Source: JBIKVP01 sp044356745 (GTDB taxonomy: Bacteria > Pseudomonadota > Alphaproteobacteria > Rhizobiales > Beijerinckiaceae). Taken from it: DNA of 5,069 nt. Location: assembly GCA_044356745.1 (NCBI GenBank), contig JBIKVP010000107.1:1-5069 (forward strand), given 5' to 3'. Position numbers and translations under genes: made by a program. Positions 1-5,069 of the stretch are shown one piece after another. The number at the start of each line of letters is the position of its first letter. Position 1 is the stretch's first letter. Under the pieces are notes generated by a model that worked only from the letters and a program-made list of their open reading frames with translations, was not told where the DNA came from and made no database searches.

Positions 1-1
1 A

Positions 2-550
2 GGTCTCGCACGTCAGGCACTACAAACCAGTGATGCGACAATCCGTGCAAGTTTGGCGACACAGTTCGGTGTCATCAGAACACAGATTGATCAGCTTGCA
101 GGCGATGCTGGCTATAACGGTCGTAACCTGGTCAATTCTAGCACTGCCAACAACCTTGTAGTCACCTTCAACGAAACCAACACAAGTTCAATCACGATTG
201 CAGGTGTTGATATTAGGTCTGCTACAACTGGATTGAACATTTCAGCGGCGGCAGGCACATGGGCGACAGATGCGAACATTTCAGCTGCACAAACAGAGCT
301 TAATGCAGCAGTTATTAAACTGCGTTCAAACGCTGCCACATTCGGTGCGAACTTGGCGATTGTGCAAAACCGCGTTGAGTTTACCAAAGGTCTGATTAAT
401 ACCCTGAACGCAGGTTCAGACGTACTGACCTTGGCTGACATCAACGAGGAAGGTGCGAACCTGCTTGCGCTTCAAACACGTCAGCAGCTTGGTATCCAGG
501 CTCTCTCGCTTGCTTCTCGGTCCGATCAGGCCGTGTTGCAGTTGTTCTAA
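2..550 (+). CDS. Flagellin, C-terminal part (5' end outside window)
   Basis: This is the filament subunit of the flagellum, secreted by the flagellar type III apparatus. The reading frame is open from base 2 to the TAA at 548-550, giving 182 visible residues. A TTG at 53 is internal, because flagellin-like sequence (ARQALQTSDATIRASLATQF) continues upstream of it. Residues about 1-48 match the second half of the N-terminal D1 region, with the pattern QIDQLAGDAGYNGRNLVN. A short variable Thr/Ser/Ala-rich segment follows (about 49-95). Residues about 100-182 are the coiled-coil C-terminal D1/D0 helices, ending in LQTRQQLGIQALSLASRSDQ and a final LQLF. Alphaproteobacterial flagellins are about 270-280 residues, so roughly the first 90-100 are missing off the left edge. 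The stop is followed one codon later by a second in-frame TAA. The last 146 coding bases are nearly repeated, inverted, at the right edge of the window. Flagellin family identity is secure; which paralogue it is cannot be told. Confidence 0.93.
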   Translation, partial: GLARQALQTSDATIRASLATQFGVIRTQIDQLAGDAGYNGRNLVNSSTANNLVVTFNETNTSSITIAGVDIRSATTGLNISAAAGTWATDANISAAQTELNAAVIKLRSNAATFGANLAIVQNRVEFTKGLINTLNAGSDVLTLADINEEGANLLALQTRQQLGIQALSLASRSDQAVLQLF

Positions 551-568
551 AATTAAACAGGTACGTGG
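402..568 (+). repeat. Left arm of flagellin inverted repeat
   Basis: This stretch covers the last 49 codons and stop of the left flagellin plus 18 bases of its 3' flank. It matches the reverse complement of 4906-5069. Bases 402-547 align without gaps and with two mismatches (519 G/A and 540 A/G in flagellin sense). A TAA triplet present here at 548-550 is missing from the other arm. The flank 551-568 is identical in both. The match reaches the right edge of the window, so the true repeat is probably longer. Confidence 0.95.
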
Positions 569-573
569 GAGGT

Positions 574-613
574 AGGACGTGGAACGTAGATTTTTTCTTA
601 CGTTCTACGTCCT
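574..613. terminator. REP-like hairpin between convergent flagellin and ftsX
   Basis: Bases 574-588 pair with 599-613 in a 15-bp stem with one G-T pair (581/606) around a 10-base loop containing six T. The arms are built from AGGACGT and GAACGTA units. The hairpin fills the 77-bp space between two convergent genes (flagellin stop at 550, ftsX stop at 628), so a bidirectional terminator is the natural reading. Neither side has a clean U-run directly after the stem, only a T-rich stretch at 619-625 on the plus strand, so termination efficiency is uncertain. A related, poorer hairpin lies behind the other flagellin, which suggests a dispersed REP-type element. Confidence 0.6.
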
Positions 614-627
614 GCGTCCTTTTCTTA

Positions 628-1623
628 TTATCCCATTGTCCTTAAATGCGCACGCACCGTTAAACGAGAAACAATAACGGTCACAAAAGCCGATAAAATG
701 GCAATACCGAAAATTGCACCAAACCCTTGCCAACCGATGACAAACTGTCCGAATAGTGCTTCAAGTTGTATGCGTGTCGCGGTTGATTGAAAGTATTGTG
801 TTAAGATATTACTTCCCAAAACCGCAAACGCTGCAAGACCAGCCCCAACTAATCCTCCTTTCAAACCTAAAATAAAAAAGCGTGTTTGAAATTCACGCGC
901 AATAAAAGAATCGGCTGCTCCCACAAAGTGTAAAACTTCAATAATATGTTTTGCTCCAGCTAACGCACCACGCGTTGCAAACGCCACCGCAAGTGCAGCT
1001 GCCGTCAAGACGAGGGCAACAATCCCAAGACCAACAAAGATGACCGTATTTGCCATATTAGATAATCGCTCAATCCAAATACGATGATCATCTAGCAATG
1101 CGCCAGGCACTTGCTGTTGAAGCGTATCCTTCAGATCTTGCAAGCGTTGTCCCCCTGTGTTTCCTGTTTTTAGTCGTAGAACAATTAAACGTGGAATAGG
1201 GAGATCAAATCCATCAAATCCTGCACTGTTGGTTTTTCCAATCCAAGGTTCAAGCAGACGTTCAGATTCTTCGCGTGAGTAAACTTGTACATGATTAATC
1301 TGCGGATGTGCTCTTGCAACATCAGCAGCTTTTTGTACTGCTTGATCAATAGAAAGCTGTGGTTGCGGACGCACCTGTATTGTCATTTCGCGGGCGATTG
1401 AGGCGCGCCAGTCTGCGGAAGATTGTGCGATTAAAAATACGCCACTTGCCGTTAATGCCGCCAGAAATGTTAAAATGGTGATTACAATCACCAATGATCG
1501 GCCCGCGATTGTGGCCGAAGGTACCAGCGGTTGGCTCCAGTGCGTGAGAGAGCTGCCTTGTGCCTGTATCGGGCTTTCAGCACGCGGAAAATGATCGTTT
1601 GGAAAAGTTCTCACGATGATCAC
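628..1623 (-). CDS. ftsX: Cell division protein FtsX (ABC-transporter-like permease subunit)
   Basis: This is the membrane subunit of the FtsEX complex, which joins the divisome at the inner membrane and couples cytoplasmic ATP hydrolysis to septal peptidoglycan remodelling. The 331 residues have the FtsX layout: a cytoplasmic N-terminal tail (1-43), TM1 (about 44-66), an extracytoplasmic domain (about 67-190), then TM2 (193-216), TM3 (249-271) and TM4 (297-320). The conserved cytoplasmic loop between TM2 and TM3 is present at 226-249 (HIIEVLHFVGAADSFIAREF), the usual 'EVLxxVGAxDxFIAxxF' pattern. The start is a GTG at 1623-1621 that overlaps the ftsE TGA by 4 nt (GTGA), implying translational coupling; a GTG at codon 4 is an alternative. 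The length is close to the family's roughly 300 residues. The downstream neighbour is the convergent flagellin, separated by a hairpin. In gammaproteobacteria FtsX acts through EnvC; no such partner gene is visible here. Confidence 0.93.
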   Translation of the reverse strand: MIIVRTFPNDHFPRAESPIQAQGSSLTHWSQPLVPSATIAGRSLVIVITILTFLAALTASGVFLIAQSSADWRASIAREMTIQVRPQPQLSIDQAVQKAADVARAHPQINHVQVYSREESERLLEPWIGKTNSAGFDGFDLPIPRLIVLRLKTGNTGGQRLQDLKDTLQQQVPGALLDDHRIWIERLSNMANTVIFVGLGIVALVLTAAALAVAFATRGALAGAKHIIEVLHFVGAADSFIAREFQTRFFILGLKGGLVGAGLAAFAVLGSNILTQYFQSTATRIQLEALFGQFVIGWQGFGAIFGIAILSAFVTVIVSRLTVRAHLRTMG

Positions 1624-2288
1624 GCATCAATATGTAAGCGTCCATCGCCCAACACAAGGCGACGCGCATCAAATTGATCCATGAGTGCAAGATCGTGTGT
1701 CGCAATAATCACAGCGGTTCCCAAATGATGAAGTTCCACGAATAGACGCAGTAAACGTCTTGCTAGGGATGGATCAACGTTACCCGTTGGCTCATCAGCA
1801 AGCAACATTTCTGGCCGAGTAATGAGAGAGCGAGCAATCGCAGCGCGTTGTTTTTCTCCACCCGATAAAACGGGTGGTAAAACATTCATACGCTCTCCCA
1901 GGCCAACAAAACGAAGCAGTTCAATAACTTCAGAACGATAACTTGATTCGTCTTTTCCTTGAACCCGCATCGGTAAAGCCACATTTTCAAAGACGGTCAG
2001 GTGGTCAAGCAGACGAAAATCCTGAAAAACGATCCCCATACGTCTGCGCAAAGCCGTCAATGCAGTGTTATCAATACGTGTTACCTCTTGCCCAAAAAGG
2101 GTAACAAAGCCACGGGAAGGCTTTAGCGACATCAAAATAAGCCTTAATAACGTTGTCTTCCCTGCACCTGAAGGGCCGGTGAGGAATTGGAATGAACGTG
2201 TTGGAACCGTAAATGTGATATCTTTGAGAACCTCATGTCCCACGCCATAGCGCAGCCCGACATTTTCAAAGGTTACGAGTGCGCTCAT
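1620..2288 (-). CDS. ftsE: Cell division ATP-binding protein FtsE
   Basis: This is the cytoplasmic ABC ATPase that drives FtsX. The 222 residues carry every ABC motif: Walker A GPSGAGKT at 38-45, Q-loop Gln89 in the FtsE-like block VFQDFRLLDHLTVFENVALP (87-106), signature LSGGE at 141-145, Walker B MLLADEP at 161-167 with catalytic Glu166, D-loop around GNVDP (169-173) and H-loop His198. Length and motif wording match FtsE rather than LolD or MacB-type ATPases. The partner permease gene overlaps its stop by 4 nt. The ATG at 2288-2286 begins the expected family N-terminus (MSALVTFENVGLRYG). A GGAG lies at 2304-2301 with a rather long 12-nt spacing. The gene is transcribed away from the DUF3426 gene across a shared 203-bp region, which presumably holds its promoter. 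Confidence 0.96.
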   Translation of the reverse strand: MSALVTFENVGLRYGVGHEVLKDITFTVPTRSFQFLTGPSGAGKTTLLRLILMSLKPSRGFVTLFGQEVTRIDNTALTALRRRMGIVFQDFRLLDHLTVFENVALPMRVQGKDESSYRSEVIELLRFVGLGERMNVLPPVLSGGEKQRAAIARSLITRPEMLLADEPTGNVDPSLARRLLRLFVELHHLGTAVIIATHDLALMDQFDARRLVLGDGRLHIDA

Positions 2289-2491
2289 CGCTCAATCAAT
2301 CTCCATTTCAAGATTCATGCTACACGTTAAGTTGGGGTATTGACGGCGAGATCGTGGCAGGGAGCAGCTTCAAAAGCAACCTGCCAACCAAAAAATCAAT
2401 TTTTACGCTGCTTAAACTGTGAAGGTTCATGATTCATTAACCAAGACAAGTAACGAATAAAACCTGTAACTTTTTTCAAGATTGCATTCTC
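2289..2491. promoter_or_regulatory. Divergent intergenic region, ftsE / zinc-finger gene
   Basis: These 203 bp separate two divergently transcribed gene sets and must contain or adjoin both promoters. There is a TTGACG at 2340-2345, but no convincing -10 box at the right distance. An AT-rich near-palindrome, A6-TCAA-T5, lies at about 2391-2404. A TTAACCA at 2437-2443 resembles a single CtrA half-site (TTAACCAT), but has no second half at the expected spacing. No riboswitch, RNA gene or small ORF could be supported. Assignment rests on gene orientation, not on a recognised motif. Confidence 0.5.
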
Positions 2492-3502
2492 ATGCTGATC
2501 GTGTGCCCACACTGCTCTTCTAAATACGATATTGAAACGCACTTGATTGGTGCGAAGGGTCGGCAGGTGCGTTGCAGCCAGTGTCATAATCGTTTTTTTG
2601 TGGCATCCGATGGTATAATCAGTGTGCCGCAAGAGCGCACGCTTCCTGAAACAAGCTCTCAAAACGATCTGTCACAACAGGGCTTGAAAGACACTGACAA
2701 TCTTAACGCGATCCAAAGTCACGAAATCGAAAAAAATGTTTTAACGGACATATCAGAAGAGGTTTCAGAGCGTTTAAAATGGCCTCTTCCAGATCGCACT
2801 TCGACAACGATAGGGGATGATCCAGCAGGAGCGCACTTGTCGTTCTCAGCATTAGCCAGCCATCCTGAAAAGGCAAAAAATAAACAACGCTCTCGTGCAG
2901 TTTCTTTTCTTAAACGGATACTTTATGGCTTGGCGGCTCCTTTTCGTGTGTTGCCCCAAACATTGAATGCACTTGTTTTAATCACACTCTTTGCAACATG
3001 CGTATTTTTCTTTCGTGAGGCCATTGTACGCTCACTGCCACAAATGGCGGGACTTTATGAGTATGTAGGAATACGTGTTAATCTCCGTGGGTTAGATATT
3101 GAAGGCGTGCGCACTACACTGACAGTTGATCAATCAGCGCGCGTTATGGTTGTGGAGGGGATAATCAAAAATCTAACCCCGCGCACGATCAGTGTGCCGC
3201 TCCTCCATTTGAGCGTGCGTGATGAGAGCGATCAAGCACTCTATTCATGGAATGTTGAGCCGCCTCAACCTAAAATCAAGCCACAAGATACGATGCCGTT
3301 TCGCGCCCGTCTAGCATCTCCCCCGATTGAGGGAACAAGTGTACTTGTACGCTTTACGTCTCGCGATCTAGGTTCTGCACCCATGTCATCAAAAGTCCCA
3401 TCCGATAATATGAGAAATCAGATGTCTGACACTTTGAATGAGGCGCCGTCTGTGGCAGAAATAATTGACCCAAACCTCTCTTCTGAGACAAAAAAGCCAT
3501 AA
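2492..3502 (+). CDS. MJ0042-type zinc-finger and DUF3426 membrane protein
   Basis: This is a predicted single-pass inner-membrane protein of unknown function, 336 residues long. The N-terminus is an MJ0042-family zinc finger with ligands C5-x2-C8 and C28-x2-C31 around the typical GAKGRQVRCSQC core. Because the first Cys is at residue 5, the ATG at 2492 is the only sensible start, although no clear Shine-Dalgarno precedes it. A polar, low-complexity linker (about 40-140) follows, then one TM segment (about 159-177). The extracytoplasmic DUF3426 domain (about 190-292) contains VVEGIIKNLTPRTISVPLL, DESDQALYSWNVEPP and PFRARLASPP, all family-like. A divergent Asn/Ser/Glu-rich tail of about 45 residues ends the protein. 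The gene begins a plus-strand cluster, with hpt following after a 17-nt gap. Proteins of this design are common in alphaproteobacteria near ftsEX, but their job is not established. Topology (finger inside, DUF3426 outside) is inferred. Confidence 0.88.
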   Translation: MLIVCPHCSSKYDIETHLIGAKGRQVRCSQCHNRFFVASDGIISVPQERTLPETSSQNDLSQQGLKDTDNLNAIQSHEIEKNVLTDISEEVSERLKWPLPDRTSTTIGDDPAGAHLSFSALASHPEKAKNKQRSRAVSFLKRILYGLAAPFRVLPQTLNALVLITLFATCVFFFREAIVRSLPQMAGLYEYVGIRVNLRGLDIEGVRTTLTVDQSARVMVVEGIIKNLTPRTISVPLLHLSVRDESDQALYSWNVEPPQPKIKPQDTMPFRARLASPPIEGTSVLVRFTSRDLGSAPMSSKVPSDNMRNQMSDTLNEAPSVAEIIDPNLSSETKKP

Positions 3503-3506
3503 ATGA

Positions 3507-3511
3507 AAGGA
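3507..3511 (+). promoter_or_regulatory. Ribosome binding site deciding the hpt start
   Basis: AAGGA lies 8 nt upstream of the ATG at 3520. It supports that ATG over the in-frame TTG at 3514, which would leave only 2 nt of spacing and add two residues with no family support. Confidence 0.7.
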
Positions 3512-3519
3512 CGTTGGTC

Positions 3520-4062
3520 ATGAACAGTTCTGCCTGCGTCAAAGTTCTCTTTTCAACGGATGACATACAAAAGCGTGTTCAGGAAATTGCTGATAAACTC
3601 GCTGTTACGCCAATGAACCAGCTTCTAGTCGTGGCTGTTTTAAAAGGTAGTTTTATGTTTGCTGCCGATTTGCTGCGGGCGATGCATCGCGCTGGCTTGT
3701 CGCCCCATGTCGAATTTATTCATCTTTCCAGTTATCGTGATTCTACGGTTTCTTCGGGGCAAGTGGATATTTTAAAAGATGTGACAAGTGATGTTCGTGG
3801 GCGGGATATTTTGTTAATCGATGATATTCTGGAATCGGGACGTACACTGGCTTTTGCCAAGGACTTATTAATGGCACGCGGCGCCCAGTGTGTACGCACG
3901 GCGGTTTTATTGGAAAAGCCAGAGAAACGTGCAGTTTCTATTCAAGCGGATTATGTCGGCTTCATATGCCCTGATCAGTTTGTCGTGGGGTATGGTATGG
4001 ATGTTGCCCATGCCTATCGTGAACTACCCTTTGTGGGTGTGATTGAACAGGGCAATGCCTAA
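3520..4062 (+). CDS. hpt: Hypoxanthine phosphoribosyltransferase
   Basis: This cytoplasmic purine-salvage enzyme transfers the phosphoribosyl group of PRPP to hypoxanthine (and often guanine), giving IMP or GMP. From the ATG at 3520 it has 180 residues, normal for bacterial Hpt. Visible elements in order are the LKG loop (41-43) in AVLKGSFMFAADL, the mobile-loop signature SSYRDSTVSSG (70-80), the PRPP-binding motif LLIDDILESGRT (98-109), Lys133 in LLEKPEKR, and the purine-pocket block DYVGFICPDQFVVGYGMD (144-161). The PRPP motif differs from the textbook EDIIDTG: it reads DDILESG, so Glu105 stands where the general-base Asp usually is. I believe alphaproteobacterial members often look like this, so loss of activity is not implied. 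Start choice rests on the AAGGA at 3507-3511. The gene lies 17 nt after the DUF3426 gene and 15 nt before the cpdR-like gene, probably in one transcript. Confidence 0.93.
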   Translation: MNSSACVKVLFSTDDIQKRVQEIADKLAVTPMNQLLVVAVLKGSFMFAADLLRAMHRAGLSPHVEFIHLSSYRDSTVSSGQVDILKDVTSDVRGRDILLIDDILESGRTLAFAKDLLMARGAQCVRTAVLLEKPEKRAVSIQADYVGFICPDQFVVGYGMDVAHAYRELPFVGVIEQGNA

Positions 4063-4077
4063 AAAGAAAGCAAGATA

Positions 4078-4503
4078 ATGGCACGTATTCTGGTCGTTGA
4101 TGATGAAGAAGGGATTCGCGGCTTTCTCAAGCGTGGCTTTGAGATTGATGGTTATGACGTAATTACTGCGGCAGATGGTGCCGAAGCACTTGAAATTGTT
4201 AATGAAACGCACGGTGCATTTGATCTTGTCGTCTCTGATATTCGTATGCCCATGATGGATGGCATTGCCTTTGCGTTAGCTGCAAAGCGGGATTTTCCAG
4301 ATTTACTCATTCTCTTGATGACAGGTTATGCTGAACAACGTGAGCGCTGTGCATCATTGCATAGTATTATTGTTGATGTCATGAGCAAGCCATTCAATCT
4401 GACCGAGATGCGCGAGAAAGTGAAAGTGATTTTGGCACAAAGCGTCAAAACTTCTGCTTCGCCTGTTATATCAGAGGTTGTCTCACCCTTTAGCCCGCGT
4501 TAG
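4078..4503 (+). CDS. cpdR: CpdR-like single-domain response regulator
   Basis: This is a receiver-domain-only response regulator. In Caulobacter, unphosphorylated CpdR primes ClpXP to degrade cell-cycle substrates, and the CckA-ChpT phosphorelay switches it off by phosphorylation. The 141 residues contain a complete receiver: acidic pocket Asp8-Asp9, phospho-acceptor Asp54 in VVSDIRMPMMDG (51-62), switch Thr82 in LMTGYAEQRERC, and conserved Lys104 in MSKPF (102-106). No DNA-binding output domain follows, only a Ser/Val/Pro-rich tail (about 122-141) that makes it longer than the roughly 120-residue Caulobacter protein. The MTGYAEQRER and DVMSKPF wording fits CpdR of Rhodospirillales-type alphaproteobacteria. 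The alternative is another CheY-like regulator; receiver identity is certain, the CpdR name likely. The ATG at 4078 lies 15 nt after hpt with only a weak purine-rich leader, consistent with read-through within an operon. Confidence 0.85.
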   Translation: MARILVVDDEEGIRGFLKRGFEIDGYDVITAADGAEALEIVNETHGAFDLVVSDIRMPMMDGIAFALAAKRDFPDLLILLMTGYAEQRERCASLHSIIVDVMSKPFNLTEMREKVKVILAQSVKTSASPVISEVVSPFSPR

Positions 4504-4521
4504 AGAGGTTCTGGATAGGTC

Positions 4522-4526
4522 AGGAG
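4522..4526 (+). promoter_or_regulatory. Ribosome binding site of the ferredoxin gene
   Basis: AGGAG lies 9 nt before the ATG at 4536. It is the best Shine-Dalgarno match in the plus-strand cluster and fixes the ferredoxin start. Strong independent initiation here suits the 32-nt gap after the cpdR-like gene. Confidence 0.7.
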
Positions 4527-4535
4527 TCACTCATT

Positions 4536-4850
4536 ATGGGCGTTATTCACGTCATAGATCGTCATGGTAAGCGTCACACCCTTGAAGCGCTTGAAGGCTG
4601 GCGCATTATGGAAATTATGCGTGACTGGGGTTTACCTGTTGAGGGAATTTGTGGTGGTGCATGCGAATGCGGAACCTGTCACGTTTTTGTTGATGAAACG
4701 TGGCTATCCCAACTTTATCCGGCACGTGATGAAGAATTGGAACAGCTCGACAGTCTTCCCGTTATTCAACCCAATTCGCGGTTATCTTGCCAAGTTCTTT
4801 TTACGCCAGAACTTGACGGTATTGAAGTCACACTTGCACCTGAAGCATGA
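4536..4850 (+). CDS. 2Fe-2S ferredoxin, adrenodoxin/Isc type
   Basis: This small soluble electron carrier has 104 residues, typical for vertebrate-adrenodoxin-like bacterial ferredoxins. The cluster ligands are Cys39, Cys45 and Cys48 (C-x5-C-x2-C in ICGGACECGTCHVFV) and Cys85 in NSRLSCQV. Cys43 is an extra cysteine inside the ligand loop, also seen in E. coli Fdx, and is not expected to bind the cluster. The acidic helix ARDEELEQLDSLP (63-75) corresponds to the partner-docking surface of adrenodoxin-type proteins. It could serve Fe-S cluster assembly, a cytochrome P450 or another oxidoreductase. No isc genes or redox partner are in the window, so the specific role and a gene symbol are withheld. 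It is the last gene of the plus-strand cluster and converges on the right-hand flagellin, with a 67-bp spacer carrying a hairpin. Confidence 0.92.
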   Translation: MGVIHVIDRHGKRHTLEALEGWRIMEIMRDWGLPVEGICGGACECGTCHVFVDETWLSQLYPARDEELEQLDSLPVIQPNSRLSCQVLFTPELDGIEVTLAPEA

Positions 4851-4862
4851 AAAATAAGGAGG

Positions 4863-4911
4863 ACGTAGAACGCAGTTTATAAGACAAACTTTTATATCCT
4901 ATGTTCCACGT
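4863..4911. terminator. Imperfect hairpin between convergent ferredoxin and flagellin genes
   Basis: Bases 4863-4884 pair imperfectly with 4890-4911 (runs ACGT/ACGT, GAAC/GTTC and TATAA/TTATA, with four mismatches and two G-T pairs) around a 5-base loop. In minus-strand sense the stem is soon followed by a T-rich stretch (4859-4851), so it could terminate the flagellin transcript. Its GGACGTAGAAC arm resembles the units of the hairpin at 574-613, so it looks like a degenerate relative of that element. Confidence 0.45.
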
Positions 4912-5069
4912 ACCTGTTTAATTGAACAACCGCAACACGGCCTGATCGGACTGAGAAGCAAGCGAGAGAGCCTGGATACCAAGCTGCTGACGTGTTTGAA
5001 GCGCAAGCAGGTTCGCACCTTCCTCGTTGATGTCAGCCAAGGTCAGTACGTCTGAACCTGCGTTCAGGG
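4906..5069 (-). repeat. Right arm of flagellin inverted repeat
   Basis: The reverse complement of 402-568, running off the right edge of the window. Coding bases 4924-5069 differ from the left arm at 4952 and 4931 only. The TAA corresponding to 548-550 is absent. Bases 4906-4923 match the left flank 551-568 exactly. Beyond 4906 the two flanks diverge, although both then enter ACGTCC-rich hairpin sequence. Confidence 0.95.
4918..5069 (-). CDS. Second flagellin, C-terminal fragment (5' end outside window)
   Basis: Read on the minus strand, the frame is open from the window edge and gives 49 residues from LNAGSDVLTLADINEEG to the end LASQSDQAVLRLFN, then TAA at 4920-4918. This is the C-terminal D1/D0 helix of flagellin and is almost identical to the left copy. 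It differs in Arg173 to Gln and Gln180 to Arg (left-copy visible numbering) and in one added C-terminal Asn, because the first of two tandem TAA codons is deleted and the next in-frame TAA is used. The fragment is only the last part of the gene, and whether the rest is intact cannot be seen. It converges on the ferredoxin gene. Confidence 0.9.
   Translation of the reverse strand, partial: LNAGSDVLTLADINEEGANLLALQTRQQLGIQALSLASQSDQAVLRLFN

Noticed and set aside
53..55. TTG at 53 as the true start of the left flagellin
   Set aside because: The same frame stays open to the left window edge with flagellin-like residues upstream, so the gene simply begins outside the window.
112..444. 110-codon minus-strand frame within the left flagellin
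   Set aside because: Antisense shadow of the flagellin coding sequence; the sense frame is strongly family-like over its whole length.
2340..2368. Candidate sigma-70 promoter from TTGACG at 2340
   Set aside because: No acceptable -10 hexamer lies 16-18 nt downstream, so it was not listed as a promoter.
2437..2443. Possible CtrA half-site (TTAACCA) upstream of the cluster containing cpdR
   Set aside because: One 7-base match in an AT-leaning region, without a second half-site at the proper spacing, is expected by chance. Mentioned only in the intergenic entry.
2396..2662. 88-codon minus-strand frame covering the start of the zinc-finger gene
   Set aside because: It lies antisense over the unmistakable zinc-finger coding start and shows no domain-like sequence.
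4564..4857. 97-codon open frame overlapping the ferredoxin gene in another plus-strand frame
   Set aside because: It is a shadow of the ferredoxin gene. The ferredoxin frame has all four cluster cysteines and a good ribosome binding site; the overlapping frame has neither a recognisable domain nor a leader.
402..5069. Inverted repeats as the ends of a composite transposon or integrated element
   Set aside because: The arms are flagellin coding ends, not terminal inverted repeats. No transposase, integrase or target-site duplication is visible, and the enclosed genes are ordinary chromosomal functions.

Overview
The window looks like a piece of an alphaproteobacterial chromosome with moderate to low GC (mid-40s percent by eye). 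The evidence is a CpdR-type response regulator, an MJ0042-finger/DUF3426 membrane protein next to divergent ftsEX, a hypoxanthine phosphoribosyltransferase with the motif style of that class, a short flagellin with an alphaproteobacterial C-terminus, and an adrenodoxin-type ferredoxin. The order within the class cannot be settled from these genes alone.

Layout. Positions 1-550 hold the 3' part of a flagellin gene (+ strand). It is followed by a short hairpin-bearing spacer. Then come ftsX and ftsE on the minus strand (628-2288), overlapping by 4 nt and read as ftsE then ftsX. A 203-bp divergent intergenic region (2289-2491) separates them from a co-directional plus-strand cluster: the zinc-finger/DUF3426 protein (2492-3502), hpt (3520-4062), a cpdR-like single-domain response regulator (4078-4503) and a 2Fe-2S ferredoxin (4536-4850). 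After a second hairpin-bearing spacer, the window ends in the 3' part of a second flagellin on the minus strand (4918-5069), 49 visible codons long and easy to miss.

The two flagellin ends form a near-identical inverted repeat (402-568 against 4906-5069, cut by the window edge). Over the 146 aligned coding bases they differ at only two positions, plus a 3-bp indel that moves the stop codon. The flagellins are therefore convergent and enclose a 4.3-kb block of housekeeping and cell-cycle genes. Both flagellins are followed by related REP-like hairpins built from ACGTCC/ACGTTC units.

Together the interior genes cover divisome activation (FtsEX), purine salvage (Hpt), cell-cycle proteolysis control (CpdR) and electron transfer or Fe-S work (ferredoxin). 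I see no defence system, mobile element, CRISPR array or RNA gene. The most notable structure is the pair of inverted flagellin copies, which could support inversion or gene conversion. It could also mark a risky assembly junction.
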